Source: Mucilaginibacter paludis DSM 18603
GTDB taxonomy: Bacteria > Bacteroidota > Bacteroidia > Sphingobacteriales > Sphingobacteriaceae
Direction of reading: 5' to 3'
DNA: 64,000 nucleotides
Assembly: GCF_000166195.2 (NCBI RefSeq)
Contig: NZ_CM001403.1
Span: forward strand, 4,792,432-4,856,431
Below, in pieces: positions 52,993-64,000 of this stretch. The notes beneath the pieces were generated by a model. It was given only the letters and a program-made list of their open reading frames with translations. It had not been told where the DNA came from and searched no databases. The position numbers and the translations under genes are program-made. Position 1 is the stretch's first letter. Every line of letters starts with the position of its first letter.

Positions 52993-53400
52993 TTAATCCT
53001 CCACCGTCCGTAAAGCAGCTTTGATATTAGCGGTAATATCCACCAACTCTTCCTGGCTCAGCTTAAGTTTGGGCCTCGCGAAATTCATATCATCCGCATG
53101 GTTAATCGGTATCAGGTGAATATGCGCATGGGGTACTTCCAGCCCCATTACGGTAACGCCTATGCGCTCGCAGGGGATAGCTTTTTTGATACCTGTGGCG
53201 ATAATTTTAGTGAAAATTTGTAAGCCGGTGTAAGTTTCATCGTCCAGGTCAAACAAATAATCAACTTCCTTTTTAGGGATAACCAGTACATGGCCTATAG
53301 CCAAAGGGGCTATATCTAAAAAAGCTAAAAACTCAACTGTTTCGGCAACAATATGGGCGGGTATCTCGCCGGCCACAATTTTAGAGAATATGCTTGGCAT
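52993..53400 (-). CDS. HIT-family nucleotide-binding protein
   Basis: 135 residues. It opens with SIFSKIVAGEIPAHIVAE and closes with the histidine triad HAHIHLIPIN. Family enzymes cleave AMP from adenylated substrates (Hint-type AMP-lysine or AMP-NH2). Cytoplasmic. It lies 103 nt downstream of greA; a long inverted repeat in the gap (53413-53487) makes independent transcription probable. Confidence 0.92.
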   Translation of the reverse strand: MPSIFSKIVAGEIPAHIVAETVEFLAFLDIAPLAIGHVLVIPKKEVDYLFDLDDETYTGLQIFTKIIATGIKKAIPCERIGVTVMGLEVPHAHIHLIPINHADDMNFARPKLKLSQEELVDITANIKAALRTVED

Positions 53401-53412
53401 GGGTTATTGATT

Positions 53413-53487
53413 GAGTGATTGATTTTTGAATGATTGATTGTGATCGACGGACGTGTTAAAATCAATCATTCAGTCAATCAATCACTC
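53413..53487. terminator. Long imperfect hairpin between greA and the HIT gene
   Basis: Two stacked 12-bp arms: GAGTGATTGATT (53413-53424) with 53476-53487, and GAATGATTGATT (53428-53439) with 53460-53471, around a 20-nt loop. It probably terminates greA. Confidence 0.65.
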
Positions 53488-53503
53488 AGTAAATTTAGGA
53501 GCG

Positions 53504-53977
53504 TTAGCGACTAATCTCCAGGATCTCAAAATCTATTTTACCGGCAGGCACCGTGATCTCGATAACTTCGCCCACCTTTTTGCCTAATAAGCCTTTGGCT
53601 ATGGGAGAAGCTGTAGATATTTTGCCTGATTTTAAATCGGCTTCACTTTCTGATACCAGCTGGTAGCTCATGGTGGCACCATTCTTCAGATTTTTTATTT
53701 TGACAATGGATAGCGCCAGTACCTTTGATAAATCTAATTTCGAATCATCCAGCAAGCGTGCGTTGGACATCGCCTCTTCCAGTTTTGCAATTTTGGCCTC
53801 ATGGTGTCCTTGAGCATCTTTGGCTGCATCATATTCCGCATTTTCACTCAAGTCGCCTTTATCCCTCGCTTCCGCTATCGCGTTGGAGATGATTTGCCTT
53901 CCTGTAGTTTTTAAATACTGTAATTCTTCTTTTAGTTTTTCTAAACCTTCTTTGGTGTAGTATGCTACATCTGCCAT
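53504..53977 (-). CDS. greA: Transcription elongation factor GreA
   Basis: 157 residues. N-terminal coiled coil TKEGLEKLKEELQYLKTTGRQIISNAIAEARDKGDLSENAEYDAAKDAQGHHEAKIAKLEE with the acidic DLSENAEYDAAK tip; C-terminal FKBP-like part ends SPIAKGLLGKKVGEVIEITVPAG. It rescues backtracked RNA polymerase by inducing transcript cleavage. Single gene; a terminator hairpin lies upstream (54066-54104) for the neighbouring dehydrogenase. Confidence 0.96.
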   Translation of the reverse strand: MADVAYYTKEGLEKLKEELQYLKTTGRQIISNAIAEARDKGDLSENAEYDAAKDAQGHHEAKIAKLEEAMSNARLLDDSKLDLSKVLALSIVKIKNLKNGATMSYQLVSESEADLKSGKISTASPIAKGLLGKKVGEVIEITVPAGKIDFEILEISR

Positions 53978-54065
53978 AACTCACTTAAATTAATTATTAA
54001 TTACTCATCAACCCTAAAAAAAATAGCCCTCCTGTTTCAGAAGGACATCACGGGTTCTTTAAAAC

Positions 54066-54104
54066 AAACAAGACTATATCGGCATGGCCTACATAGTCTT
54101 GTTT
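54066..54104 (-). terminator. Terminator after the 2-hydroxyacid dehydrogenase
   Basis: AAACAAGACTAT (54066-54077) and ATAGTCTTGTTT (54093-54104), a perfect 12-bp stem with a 15-nt loop; the minus strand continues with T-rich sequence. Confidence 0.75.
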
Positions 54105-54190
54105 AGTATAAAACGAAGATAGCAGATTTAAGTTTACAATTCCAAATCTTTTAATTGCTATAATCGCTCCGGCGCATCAATGGCGAAATT

Positions 54191-55120
54191 TTATTGGGAT
54201 AAGGCCTGTAATTTTTCGGCCATTACCTCACTTATTTTTCGGTACGATTCAAACGTCCACCCGGCCACATGCGGGGTTAGTAGTACTTTGCCGTTTTGGC
54301 GCAGTTCGGCAAACCATTGCTGTTCTCCCAGGGCCGGAAATTTTTCAACCTCCAGCACATCCAGGCAGGCACCTAATATTTTACCCTCTTTAATTCCATT
54401 TAAAACAGCTTGGGTTTTAACCACTTTACCTCGCGAGGTATTGATCAAAAATATCGGCTTGCGGAAATGGAACAAAAACTCATCGTTAAATAAGTATTTG
54501 GTTTCTGTAGTTAACGGTACATGCAGGCTCAATATTTCACTCTGCCTCACAATTTCTTCCATGCTTACTTCGCGGGCGTATTTGTCGCTAAAGCCCGTTT
54601 TATATTTATCATAAGCAATTACATCAACTCCAAAGCCCGATAATTTTCGGGCAAAGCTTTTCCCCATAAAGCCGTAGCCTATAATACCTACAGTTCTGCC
54701 TTTTAATTCATATCCGCGGTTAGCTTCCCGTTTCCATAAGCCAGCCCTCACCTCGGCATCGGCGCGGTTAATATTGTTCATTAAATTTAAAAGCATCCCT
54801 ACGGCATGTTCGCCAACAGCATCCATATTGCCCTCGGGGGCATTAATCAAAGTGATGTTTTTTTGCAGGGCATAAGCTTCGTCAATATTATCCATACCAG
54901 CGCCGCCGCGGCAAATAAAGCGCAGGTTTGTAGCTATGTCAAGCACGTTTTTATCTACCTGGAATTTGGATCTAATCACCAGTCCATCATACTCCGCAAT
55001 TACTTTCAGCGTATCATCCAAAGTAAATTGGGGCTGGTAGTTACATTGGTAGCCTAATGCTTCGGCGCGTTCAATAAAAATGGGGTGCAGATCGTCAACA
55101 ATTAAAATATTTTTTTTCAC
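54191..55120 (-). CDS. D-2-hydroxyacid dehydrogenase, phosphoglycerate dehydrogenase-like
   Basis: 309 residues. Substrate-domain start ILIVDDLHPIFIERAEALG; catalytic Arg in FICRGGAGMDNID; NAD fold in GRTVGIIGYGFMGKSFARKL; Glu-region TSRGKVVKTQAVL and catalytic His in LLTPHVAGWT. It lacks the C-terminal ACT domain of long SerA. It could oxidise 3-phosphoglycerate for serine synthesis or reduce another 2-keto acid; context gives no decision. Confidence 0.88.
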   Translation of the reverse strand: MKKNILIVDDLHPIFIERAEALGYQCNYQPQFTLDDTLKVIAEYDGLVIRSKFQVDKNVLDIATNLRFICRGGAGMDNIDEAYALQKNITLINAPEGNMDAVGEHAVGMLLNLMNNINRADAEVRAGLWKREANRGYELKGRTVGIIGYGFMGKSFARKLSGFGVDVIAYDKYKTGFSDKYAREVSMEEIVRQSEILSLHVPLTTETKYLFNDEFLFHFRKPIFLINTSRGKVVKTQAVLNGIKEGKILGACLDVLEVEKFPALGEQQWFAELRQNGKVLLTPHVAGWTFESYRKISEVMAEKLQALSQ

Positions 55121-55491
55121 TTATTCATTAATTGAACGGCAAATATAGCTAATGAGGTGCTTGTTAAGATAAGGTGGATATCATAAGGGTAATTTAAAAT
55201 GAAGAAGGATTGGATGGAGTATATAATAAACCAACGCAAAAAATGTCATTTCGATCGTGTGCTTAGTAATCTGCTGGTGCTGGGTTTTTGTATGTGTCTA
55301 TTCGGCCTTTGTTGATGTTGTCGACAACAACCCCGTGTTCAATATTTTGTGCAAAATCTCGCTGTGTTTGTCATCATGTTATGCCTGGCATAATTGCGGT
55401 AGTATTAGTTATCGGTAGAAAGATCAATACGGATTGTTGGTGGGACACCAACAATGGCGAAAATCATTCATCCCGAAATCATCTTAGCCTA
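55121..55491. other. Intergenic stretch without a gene
   Basis: About 370 bp between the dehydrogenase start and the rimP promoter. A short 72-codon frame at 55288-55506 has no start context or family features and is not a gene. It contains a REP-like fragment (TGTCATTTCGATC, ~55243). Confidence 0.55.
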
Positions 55492-55521
55492 TTGACTTTC
55501 AAATAAAAAAACGTATATTTG
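55492..55521 (+). promoter_or_regulatory. Promoter of the rimP-nusA-infB operon
   Basis: TTG at 55492-55494, a 19-nt spacer and TATATTTG at 55514-55521, matching the Bacteroidota consensus. Confidence 0.75.
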
Positions 55522-55536
55522 TATCCATTAATCGGA

Positions 55537-55560
55537 GAGGGGGCAATAGCCCCCTCTTTT
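55537..55560 (+). promoter_or_regulatory. Terminator-like hairpin in the rimP leader
   Basis: GAGGGGGC, loop AATA, GCCCCCTC (55537-55556), then TTTT. It lies ~12-15 nt after the predicted start of transcription and 15 nt before the rimP ATG, so it is inside the mRNA leader, not after a gene. A candidate attenuator or protective 5' stem. Confidence 0.6.
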
Positions 55561-55574
55561 ATTTTGTCGATCAA

Positions 55575-56069
55575 ATGGCTGATATGAATATTGAAAAGCG
55601 GGTTGCCCTACTGGTTGAAGAGAAAATTGCCGACAGGCCCGAACTGTTTTTGGTGGACGTTAAGATGCTGCCTAACCGTAAACTCATCATCCTGGTAGAT
55701 GGTGACGCAGGTATAGGAATAGCTGATTGCGCCGCAATAAGCAGGTTTGTAGGCTTTAAGCTTGAGGAAGATAATGTGATTGAAGAAGCCTATAATTTAG
55801 AAGTTTCTTCGCCCGGCATTGATAGTCCGCTTACGCTGATCAGGCAATATACCAAAAACATTGGCCGGGATCTGTCGGTAAAAATGACTGATGGACAGTT
55901 GAGGGAAGGCAAACTATTGAGTTTAGCAGAAGACGCTATTGTTATTGACGAAAAAATAAAAGCCGTGCGCAAAGCACCGGGTGAAAAGGGGAAGAAAGCC
56001 GAAGTTGTTGAAAGCACTATTCCTTTGACCGAAATTGCCGAAGCAAAGGTTTTAATATCATTTAAGTAA
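55575..56069 (+). CDS. rimP: Ribosome maturation factor RimP
   Basis: 164 residues. N-terminal part ELFLVDVKMLPNRKLIILVDGDAGIGIADCAAISRFV and NLEVSSPGIDSPLTLIRQY are the two RimP signatures; the C-terminal Sm-like domain covers DGQLREGKLLSLAEDAIVID. It assists 30S assembly. First gene of the operon, 30 nt before nusA. Confidence 0.95.
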   Translation: MADMNIEKRVALLVEEKIADRPELFLVDVKMLPNRKLIILVDGDAGIGIADCAAISRFVGFKLEEDNVIEEAYNLEVSSPGIDSPLTLIRQYTKNIGRDLSVKMTDGQLREGKLLSLAEDAIVIDEKIKAVRKAPGEKGKKAEVVESTIPLTEIAEAKVLISFK

Positions 56070-56099
56070 AAAAGAAAAACAAATTTATATTAATCAACA

Positions 56100-57335
56100 A
56101 TGAGCAATATTAATTTAATTGATTCCTTTCAGGAATTTAAGGATTTCAAAAACATAGATCGTCCTACGATGATGAGTGTGCTGGAAGACGTTTTCAGAAG
56201 CATGATCCGTAAAAAATACGGGACTGATGAGAACTGCGACGTTATTGTGAATACGGATAACGGAGATTTGGAAATCTGGCGTACACGGGTAGTAATGGAA
56301 GATGGATTTTCTGAGGATGATGATCTGGAAATTGAATTGGCCGAAGCTAAGTTGCTTGATCCGGATTTGGAAGTGGGTGATGAACACATTGAACTGATTA
56401 CCTTAGAGAGTTTTGGCCGCCGCGCTATTTTGGCCGCGCGCCAAACCTTGGTATCCAAAATTTTGGAGTTAGAGAAAGACGAAATCTATAAAAAATATAA
56501 AGATCGTGTTGGCGAGATCATCACCGGCGAAGTTTACCAGGTTTGGAAAAAAGAAACTTTGGTGCTGGATGATGAAGGCAACGAGTTATTGTTACCAAAA
56601 TCTGAACAGATTCCTGCCGATTATTTTAAAAAGGGCGACAGTGTTCGTGCCGTGGTACATAAGGTTGATATGATGAACACTAATCCTAAGATCATTATAT
56701 CCCGTACTGCCCCCGAATTTTTACAGCGCCTGTTTGAGCTGGAAGTTCCGGAAATTTTTGACGGATTAATTACCATTAAAAAGATAGTTCGCGAACCTGG
56801 TGAAAGAGCGAAGGTAGCGGTTGAATCGTACGATGACCGTATTGACCCTGTAGGAGCCTGCGTTGGTATGAAGGGATCGAGAATCCATGGTATAGTGCGC
56901 GAACTGAAAAACGAAAATATCGATGTAATCAACTTTACCAATAATGTACAATTATATATACAGCGTGCATTGTCGCCTGCCAAAATCACGTCCATTAAAC
57001 TGGATGATGACAAAAAAACAGCCGCAGTGTACTTAAAACCCGACCAGGTATCATTAGCTATCGGTCGCGGCGGGCATAATATAAAATTGGCAGGTAAATT
57101 GACGGGGTATGAAATAGATGTTTACCGTGAAGCAGACGAACACGAGGAAGATGTGGACATCGAAGAATTTTCTGACGAAATTGAGGGCTGGATACTGGAT
57201 GAGTTTAAACGAATTGGTTTAGACACAGCAAAATCTGTACTGGCTTTAAGCGTTGGCGAACTGGTAAAACGTACCGACCTGGAAGAAGAAACCGTGAAAG
57301 ATGTACTTTCTATTCTTCAGGCCGAATTTGAATAA
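56100..57335 (+). CDS. nusA: Transcription termination/antitermination factor NusA
   Basis: 411 residues. NusA N-terminal domain (DVFRSMIRKKYGTDENC), S1 domain (VGEIITGEVYQVWKKETLVLD, ~130-200), and two KH domains with CVGMKGSRIHGIVREL and LAIGRGGHNIKLAGKLTGYEIDV. The C-terminal acidic repeats of E. coli are absent; a short helical tail resembles helix-hairpin segments. It binds RNA polymerase and modulates pausing. Middle gene of the operon. Confidence 0.96.
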   Translation: MSNINLIDSFQEFKDFKNIDRPTMMSVLEDVFRSMIRKKYGTDENCDVIVNTDNGDLEIWRTRVVMEDGFSEDDDLEIELAEAKLLDPDLEVGDEHIELITLESFGRRAILAARQTLVSKILELEKDEIYKKYKDRVGEIITGEVYQVWKKETLVLDDEGNELLLPKSEQIPADYFKKGDSVRAVVHKVDMMNTNPKIIISRTAPEFLQRLFELEVPEIFDGLITIKKIVREPGERAKVAVESYDDRIDPVGACVGMKGSRIHGIVRELKNENIDVINFTNNVQLYIQRALSPAKITSIKLDDDKKTAAVYLKPDQVSLAIGRGGHNIKLAGKLTGYEIDVYREADEHEEDVDIEEFSDEIEGWILDEFKRIGLDTAKSVLALSVGELVKRTDLEEETVKDVLSILQAEFE

Positions 57336-57393
57336 GCAGAATAACGAAATTAAAACGTATTTTTGCAAAATAAAGCGGAGTAATAAATATTAA

Positions 57394-60426
<3,033 letters not shown>

Positions 60427-60444
60427 GTAGAATATAAGAATAAA

Positions 60445-60487
60445 CGCAGAAGCCAGCATCTTAACATGCTGGCTTCTGCGTTTTATT
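60445..60487 (+). terminator. Terminator of the rimP-nusA-infB operon
   Basis: Perfect 15-bp stem (CGCAGAAGCCAGCAT with its complement at 60466-60480), 6-nt loop and TTTTATT. Confidence 0.95.
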
Positions 60488-60503
60488 AAAAATATTGTCC
60501 TAA

Positions 60504-61982
60504 TTAAAAGAAGTTACTGCCTAAAGCATAGTTGGTATTATTGGGCCACAAAGGATGATTTAAATTGCCTGGATGAGGTCCTAATATACCTCCTTGTGTA
60601 TCCGAAGCGGCGAATACAACGTAAACGTAATTATTATTATAATAAATTGGCCAATACATTACGAAGTTTCCATCATCCTGTAAATAGAATTTTGCAAAAT
60701 GTGTGGTACCCAAGCCAGTGTTATTAAACAGGCCTGATGCCCAGACTGACGTGTGGGCTCCTATTGGTCCACCCAAACTATATATTACTAAGTTTCCATC
60801 TGTTTGGAAATACACAGATTCCGATGGACGTCCTTGAGTTCTGCTAGACCATATGCCAGTTTCTGTGGCATTAGAATTTTCTTTATATAAAACCAAATTT
60901 CCATCGGTTTGCAGGGTTAACCGATAACCATTGTTGGGCGAATAAATAGAGTTACCAACTGTTAAAAGTGGTTGTGTATCGCTCATGGTTAAAATAGTTG
61001 AGTTAAAAGAGGGCAACCCACCGTAATTAAAATAAGTATTGGCATATTGCTGTGGCAAAGCGTCATGATTATGTGGGGTAGCTACATAAAGTTCGATTTG
61101 TAATGAACTGTTTGAAAATAAATCATAAGCAAACCACATACAACCTGGATTCTGCGAGTCTCCGCCCCACGAACCCCAAGAATTCTGGATGAGGAAAGCA
61201 TTTTTTGAATCATCGTAACCAACGATGCAGACTGCGTGGCCGGTATTTAAGTATAGGCTACCTACAGCATTGTTATTATACACTTGACCGGAGTTAAAAG
61301 CATCAATAAGGCTTTGATAGGCTCTAAATCCCATTTCGACAGGTAGATGTAAATTCAATGCTGTCTTTATATCGGCAACGGTTGATATAGCGTAGTAACT
61401 ATTAGTTTTATTAGTAGCTGCTTCAGCGTTGACAGTGGGCGAAGGCGATGTGCATGGAGAACCAAGATAGGGGTCTGACGCATATGATGGCACACCATTT
61501 GATTGAATTATAGCCATTCCGTCAGATACATACATGCCGTAGGTTCGGTCACAATTGGAGGTGCGCGAATGATCAATCTGGAAAACATACCATGGGCTCT
61601 TGCTGCTTGAAACATTTGGAACGGGAAATTCGTTATCTAAAGTTCCTAGTAGTGCATATCCGGTTGACCAGGAAACACAAGCCCCACTGCTATCCTGCCA
61701 GCCGGGTGTAGGATGGTTTAATATTATACTAGAAGGTAATGAGCCGCTATTTAATCTTATATTTTGAATATAGCCTTGTTCTATAAGGGTCGCTTTTATT
61801 TTGTCAAAGTCGGCATGTTGCGTATTCAAATAAGCTTTTTGATTGAGTATCGCGCCAAATGCATGTTGGTTTTTTATTGAATCTTTTTTAAGATTGGATG
61901 TGCTGGTTTCTGATTTTTTACAGGAAGTTACAAGGAGAATAAGCAACAATCCCAATAGGGTTAACGAGATGTTTTTTTTCAT
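60504..61982 (-). CDS. Papain-like C1 peptidase with bulb-type lectin domain (lipoprotein)
   Basis: 492 residues. The leader LLGLLLILLVTSC gives lipid attachment at Cys21. A C1 peptidase core spans ~90-300: oxyanion Gln96, catalytic Cys102 (DSSGACVSWSTGYALLG), His249 (NTGHAVCIVGYDD) and Asn267 (IQNSWGSWGG). Residues ~340-470 carry the bulb-lectin repeat pattern QxDGNxVxY three times (LQTDGNLVLYKEN, FQTDGNLVIYS, LQDDGNFVMYW). It may be a surface protease that binds mannose-rich glycans. No cystatin-like partner is visible nearby. Single gene. Confidence 0.8.
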   Translation of the reverse strand: MKKNISLTLLGLLLILLVTSCKKSETSTSNLKKDSIKNQHAFGAILNQKAYLNTQHADFDKIKATLIEQGYIQNIRLNSGSLPSSIILNHPTPGWQDSSGACVSWSTGYALLGTLDNEFPVPNVSSSKSPWYVFQIDHSRTSNCDRTYGMYVSDGMAIIQSNGVPSYASDPYLGSPCTSPSPTVNAEAATNKTNSYYAISTVADIKTALNLHLPVEMGFRAYQSLIDAFNSGQVYNNNAVGSLYLNTGHAVCIVGYDDSKNAFLIQNSWGSWGGDSQNPGCMWFAYDLFSNSSLQIELYVATPHNHDALPQQYANTYFNYGGLPSFNSTILTMSDTQPLLTVGNSIYSPNNGYRLTLQTDGNLVLYKENSNATETGIWSSRTQGRPSESVYFQTDGNLVIYSLGGPIGAHTSVWASGLFNNTGLGTTHFAKFYLQDDGNFVMYWPIYYNNNYVYVVFAASDTQGGILGPHPGNLNHPLWPNNTNYALGSNFF

Positions 61983-62311
61983 GATGATTGATTTAGGTAG
62001 ATATTAAATTATTGAAATTTGGCACAAAAAGACATTAAGGGGGGCTGTAGTTTTACAATTAATGCAGGCAATAGTGAAGGAATGTAGATAATCAGATTAA
62101 TAGGTTTAATTTTTTTTCATAGTGTGATTTTTGTTAAAAATATGAATAGGTAATATGTTTTATGTGGACTTATATGTCATTTTTGCAAAAAAGAATGATT
62201 TGCGCGGATGTTTCGTTTTCACAATAATGATGTGCAATACTAATAGTATTTTATGAAGTCTTGATGTATTCAAAGTCAATACAGTTACTACTACTACTAC
62301 GAAAGCTATTT
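61983..62311. other. AT-rich intergenic stretch
   Basis: About 330 bp upstream of the C1 peptidase. Only the gene's promoter region and a TACTACTACTACTAC tract (62289-62301) are visible. Confidence 0.5.
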
Positions 62312-62564
62312 AGGGTCTGCTGAAAAACTCGTAGATGCACCCTAAAATGATTTCGTCATGAAAAAGTTGATTTTAGACGTGTTTTGTTAAAAATGGCGAT
62401 GTAATACCCGGTATTTTTGAATTTCCGAACAGTAAATAAATTTAACTAAAATTGAAGTGCACGGATTTTGAGGAAAAATTGCATAAACCCTTGCACTTCA
62501 TTCGTTAAATATTGACACAACTGCCTTTATTTCATGATGATTTGAGTTTTTCAGCAGACCCTAA
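62312..62564. mobile_element. MITE-like element with 21-bp inverted ends
   Basis: Perfect 21-bp terminal inverted repeats (62312-62332 and 62544-62564, starting TTAGGGTCTGCTG) bound 253 bp with no open reading frame. An inner pair (AAGTGCA near 62455 and TGCACTT near 62494) allows a nested hairpin. The TIR GGGTCTGCTGAAAAA resembles ends of larger DDE-type insertion sequences. It may be a non-autonomous derivative. Confidence 0.7.
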
Positions 62565-62628
62565 TTATTGATATGCTGTGTTAGCGCAAGTTATATCTTG
62601 CCAATCAAGATTAATATTTCGCCTTGAA

Positions 62629-63555
62629 TTACTGTATTTTTCCTATTTGATTAGTTCGAGTATTATAAATGTCCATGCCCCTAATCACGTTGAGCCTATT
62701 TGAGCCACTGATATAAGTTAAATTACCTTCTGCATCTCTACTCTCACGAAATTTTGATAATACATACCCGCTTTCGGCATCTTTAAGTTTTAGATTTTTC
62801 ATTCTATCTTTCCGGATAAAGTAGGCGTTATTACCGTGGCTATTTGATCCTATAAAGTGGTAGCCTTTTTCGTCCGCCAAATCGCATAATGCAGCCAAGG
62901 ATGCGCCGAAATAGAGATTGCTATGGTGTGCCTCTGTTCTTTGGAAATCCGGCCTATAAGGGGTTGTCCAGGTATTGTCAACGCCAAAAATGCTGTTATA
63001 CTCCACAATAACAATTATTGGTGATATACTTGTTATTTCTTTCCAAACCCAATAATCGTTGCCGTCAATATCGATGTGTAACAATCCAATTTCTCCTTCA
63101 AAACCATTTTCAATAATTAAGTTATTAATATTTTCTGTTGTAATAAAAACAGGTATCGCTGTGAGTTGATATTGCCAATAAATGTCATCATGTTTTACAT
63201 AATTCATATTCTCCTCCGATCCATCCATAATCAGCCCCGTCCAGTTATTATTTATTAATAAAAAACGGGTATTGGCCTCTGTATAGTTCTGTACCCCAAA
63301 TTCAATAAATGTTTTGTTTTCTATATCAAGATAATCAACTAAAAACTGAATAATACCGTCGTCTCCCCATTGAGAGAATACTTTAAACTCAGCCAATTGA
63401 ACATTATGGATAATCTGTTCCTGATTAGCTTTGTTAAGCTTAGCTAAAATATTGCCTGATAAAATTTTATGTGAATCACTTTCTCTTTTTAAAATGTTAA
63501 GTTTTTGATTTATTGCACCTAATTCACGTTCTATTCTTTTCCTTTTTATAAACAT
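62629..63555 (-). CDS. FkbM-like or polysaccharide-locus protein of unknown function
   Basis: 308 residues. After a Lys-rich helical start, it contains IENKTFIEFGVQNYTEANTRFLL, then GLIMDGSEENM, LLHIDIDGNDYWVWKEI and VIVEYNSIFG. The FIEFG/DGSEEN/HIDIDGND/VEYN order recalls the SAM-binding motifs of FkbM-type methyltransferases, with IDIDGND in place of motif II. Homologues occur near capsule genes. Function is a guess. Followed, in divergent orientation, by an acyltransferase, suggesting a surface-glycan region that continues beyond the window. Confidence 0.6.
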   Translation of the reverse strand: MFIKRKRIERELGAINQKLNILKRESDSHKILSGNILAKLNKANQEQIIHNVQLAEFKVFSQWGDDGIIQFLVDYLDIENKTFIEFGVQNYTEANTRFLLINNNWTGLIMDGSEENMNYVKHDDIYWQYQLTAIPVFITTENINNLIIENGFEGEIGLLHIDIDGNDYWVWKEITSISPIIVIVEYNSIFGVDNTWTTPYRPDFQRTEAHHSNLYFGASLAALCDLADEKGYHFIGSNSHGNNAYFIRKDRMKNLKLKDAESGYVLSKFRESRDAEGNLTYISGSNRLNVIRGMDIYNTRTNQIGKIQ

Positions 63556-63713
63556 AGTGCTCGAAATTTATTGTAGAAGCAATTATAAAGATATCGGATT
63601 ATAAGGTTATTCCGTTTTGCAATGATAATAATAAAATTACAGTTGAAAGTTTTTTGCATAAAACATCTGTGGTTTAAACCCGTTAGGTATATCTTCGTCT
63701 CAATTTAAACGTT

Positions 63714-64000
63714 ATGCAAAATTTAGTAACCAATACTCCAGCCAAAAGGAATTACGATTTTATAGATACTATTCGTTGTATTGCCATGATATTTATTGTA
63801 TCAGAGCATAGCATTTATTTTGAGCGTACAGATTTTCACCCCACAGGTTATAAAGAACTATTTTATATTGCTACTATACAATTAAGCAAGTTTGGTACCA
63901 TCTGTTTTTTTATGCTTGCCGGCTTTTTAATAGGTGATAAATTTGTTGATTATACACCCGGCCAATACCTTAAAAGGCGAGTAAATAACACCATCTGGCC
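63714..64000 (+). CDS. Acyltransferase_3 family protein (3' partial)
   Basis: 95 codons are visible from ATG 63714 and the frame runs to the window end. NYDFIDTIRCIAMIFIVSEHSIYF shows the R-x10-H-type start of the family; SKFGTICFFMLAGFLIGDKFVDYTPGQYLKRRV is the second helix plus the conserved charged stretch. A membrane O-acyltransferase is likely. It diverges from the FkbM-like gene. A similar but distinct gene is at 29229. Confidence 0.8.
   Translation, partial: MQNLVTNTPAKRNYDFIDTIRCIAMIFIVSEHSIYFERTDFHPTGYKELFYIATIQLSKFGTICFFMLAGFLIGDKFVDYTPGQYLKRRVNNTIW

Noticed and set aside
55288..55506. 72-codon frame upstream of rimP
   Set aside because: It overlaps the rimP promoter and has no recognisable product.

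Overview
The window looks like a chromosome segment of a Bacteroidota member, most likely family Sphingobacteriaceae (Mucilaginibacter/Pedobacter-like). Reasons: promoters with the Bacteroidota TTTG(-33)/TAnnTTTG(-7) pattern, little Shine-Dalgarno signal, many lipoproteins and exported proteins, an arabinose operon with a Nudix-type AraR regulator, a DUF4293 protein, and a rimP-nusA-infB operon with Bacteroidota-type proteins. The genus is inferred; no rRNA or tRNA gene is visible.

Layout. 1-4.1 kb: the end of an OmpA-like gene, then an accessory patch in which three near-identical ~228-bp modules with 19-bp inverted ends alternate with small exported or unknown proteins and gene fragments. 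4.1-13 kb: a pepsin-like lipoprotein, an outer-membrane protein, cytidine deaminase, ParE, an APC permease and unknowns. 13.4-22.9 kb: an L-arabinose locus (aldose epimerase, GH51 arabinofuranosidase, AraR-like regulator, araB-araD-GH27-araA), flanked by inverted copies of a ~140-bp intergenic repeat. 23.5-25.7 kb: an IS110-family element with a strongly folded upstream region (candidate bridge RNA), next to a decayed PIN-toxin/antitoxin pair. 25.7-30.3 kb: HAD hydrolase, oligosaccharide flippase, ATP-grasp protein and acyltransferase. 30.7-34.6 kb: msrB, a zinc-ribbon protein with a degenerate metalloprotease-like motif, sucD and a dicarboxylate symporter.

34.7-41.6 kb: a TetR regulator, DHA2 efflux pump, SDR oxidoreductase, second FabF-like ketosynthase and ABC exporter. 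Four copies of the palindrome ATACC-N4-GGTAT lie at the TetR, pump and ketosynthase promoters and suggest one local regulon. 41.7-47.1 kb: truA (carrying a ~110-residue heptapeptide-repeat insertion), DUF4293, a DEAD-box helicase, rbfA and an M23 peptidase. 47.3-48.8 kb: a complete IS4-family element with TIRs and target duplication. 49-60.4 kb: TonB-like protein, cold-shock protein, glycosyltransferase plus flippase-like pair, ruvC, HIT protein, greA, a D-2-hydroxyacid dehydrogenase and rimP-nusA-infB, whose leader has a terminator-like hairpin just after the promoter. 60.5-64 kb: a papain-like protease with a bulb-lectin domain, a 253-bp MITE-like element, an FkbM-like protein and the start of an acyltransferase.

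The observations most worth following are the candidate bridge RNA, the TruA repeat insertion, the TetR operator set and the repeat/cassette patch at 0.8-4 kb.
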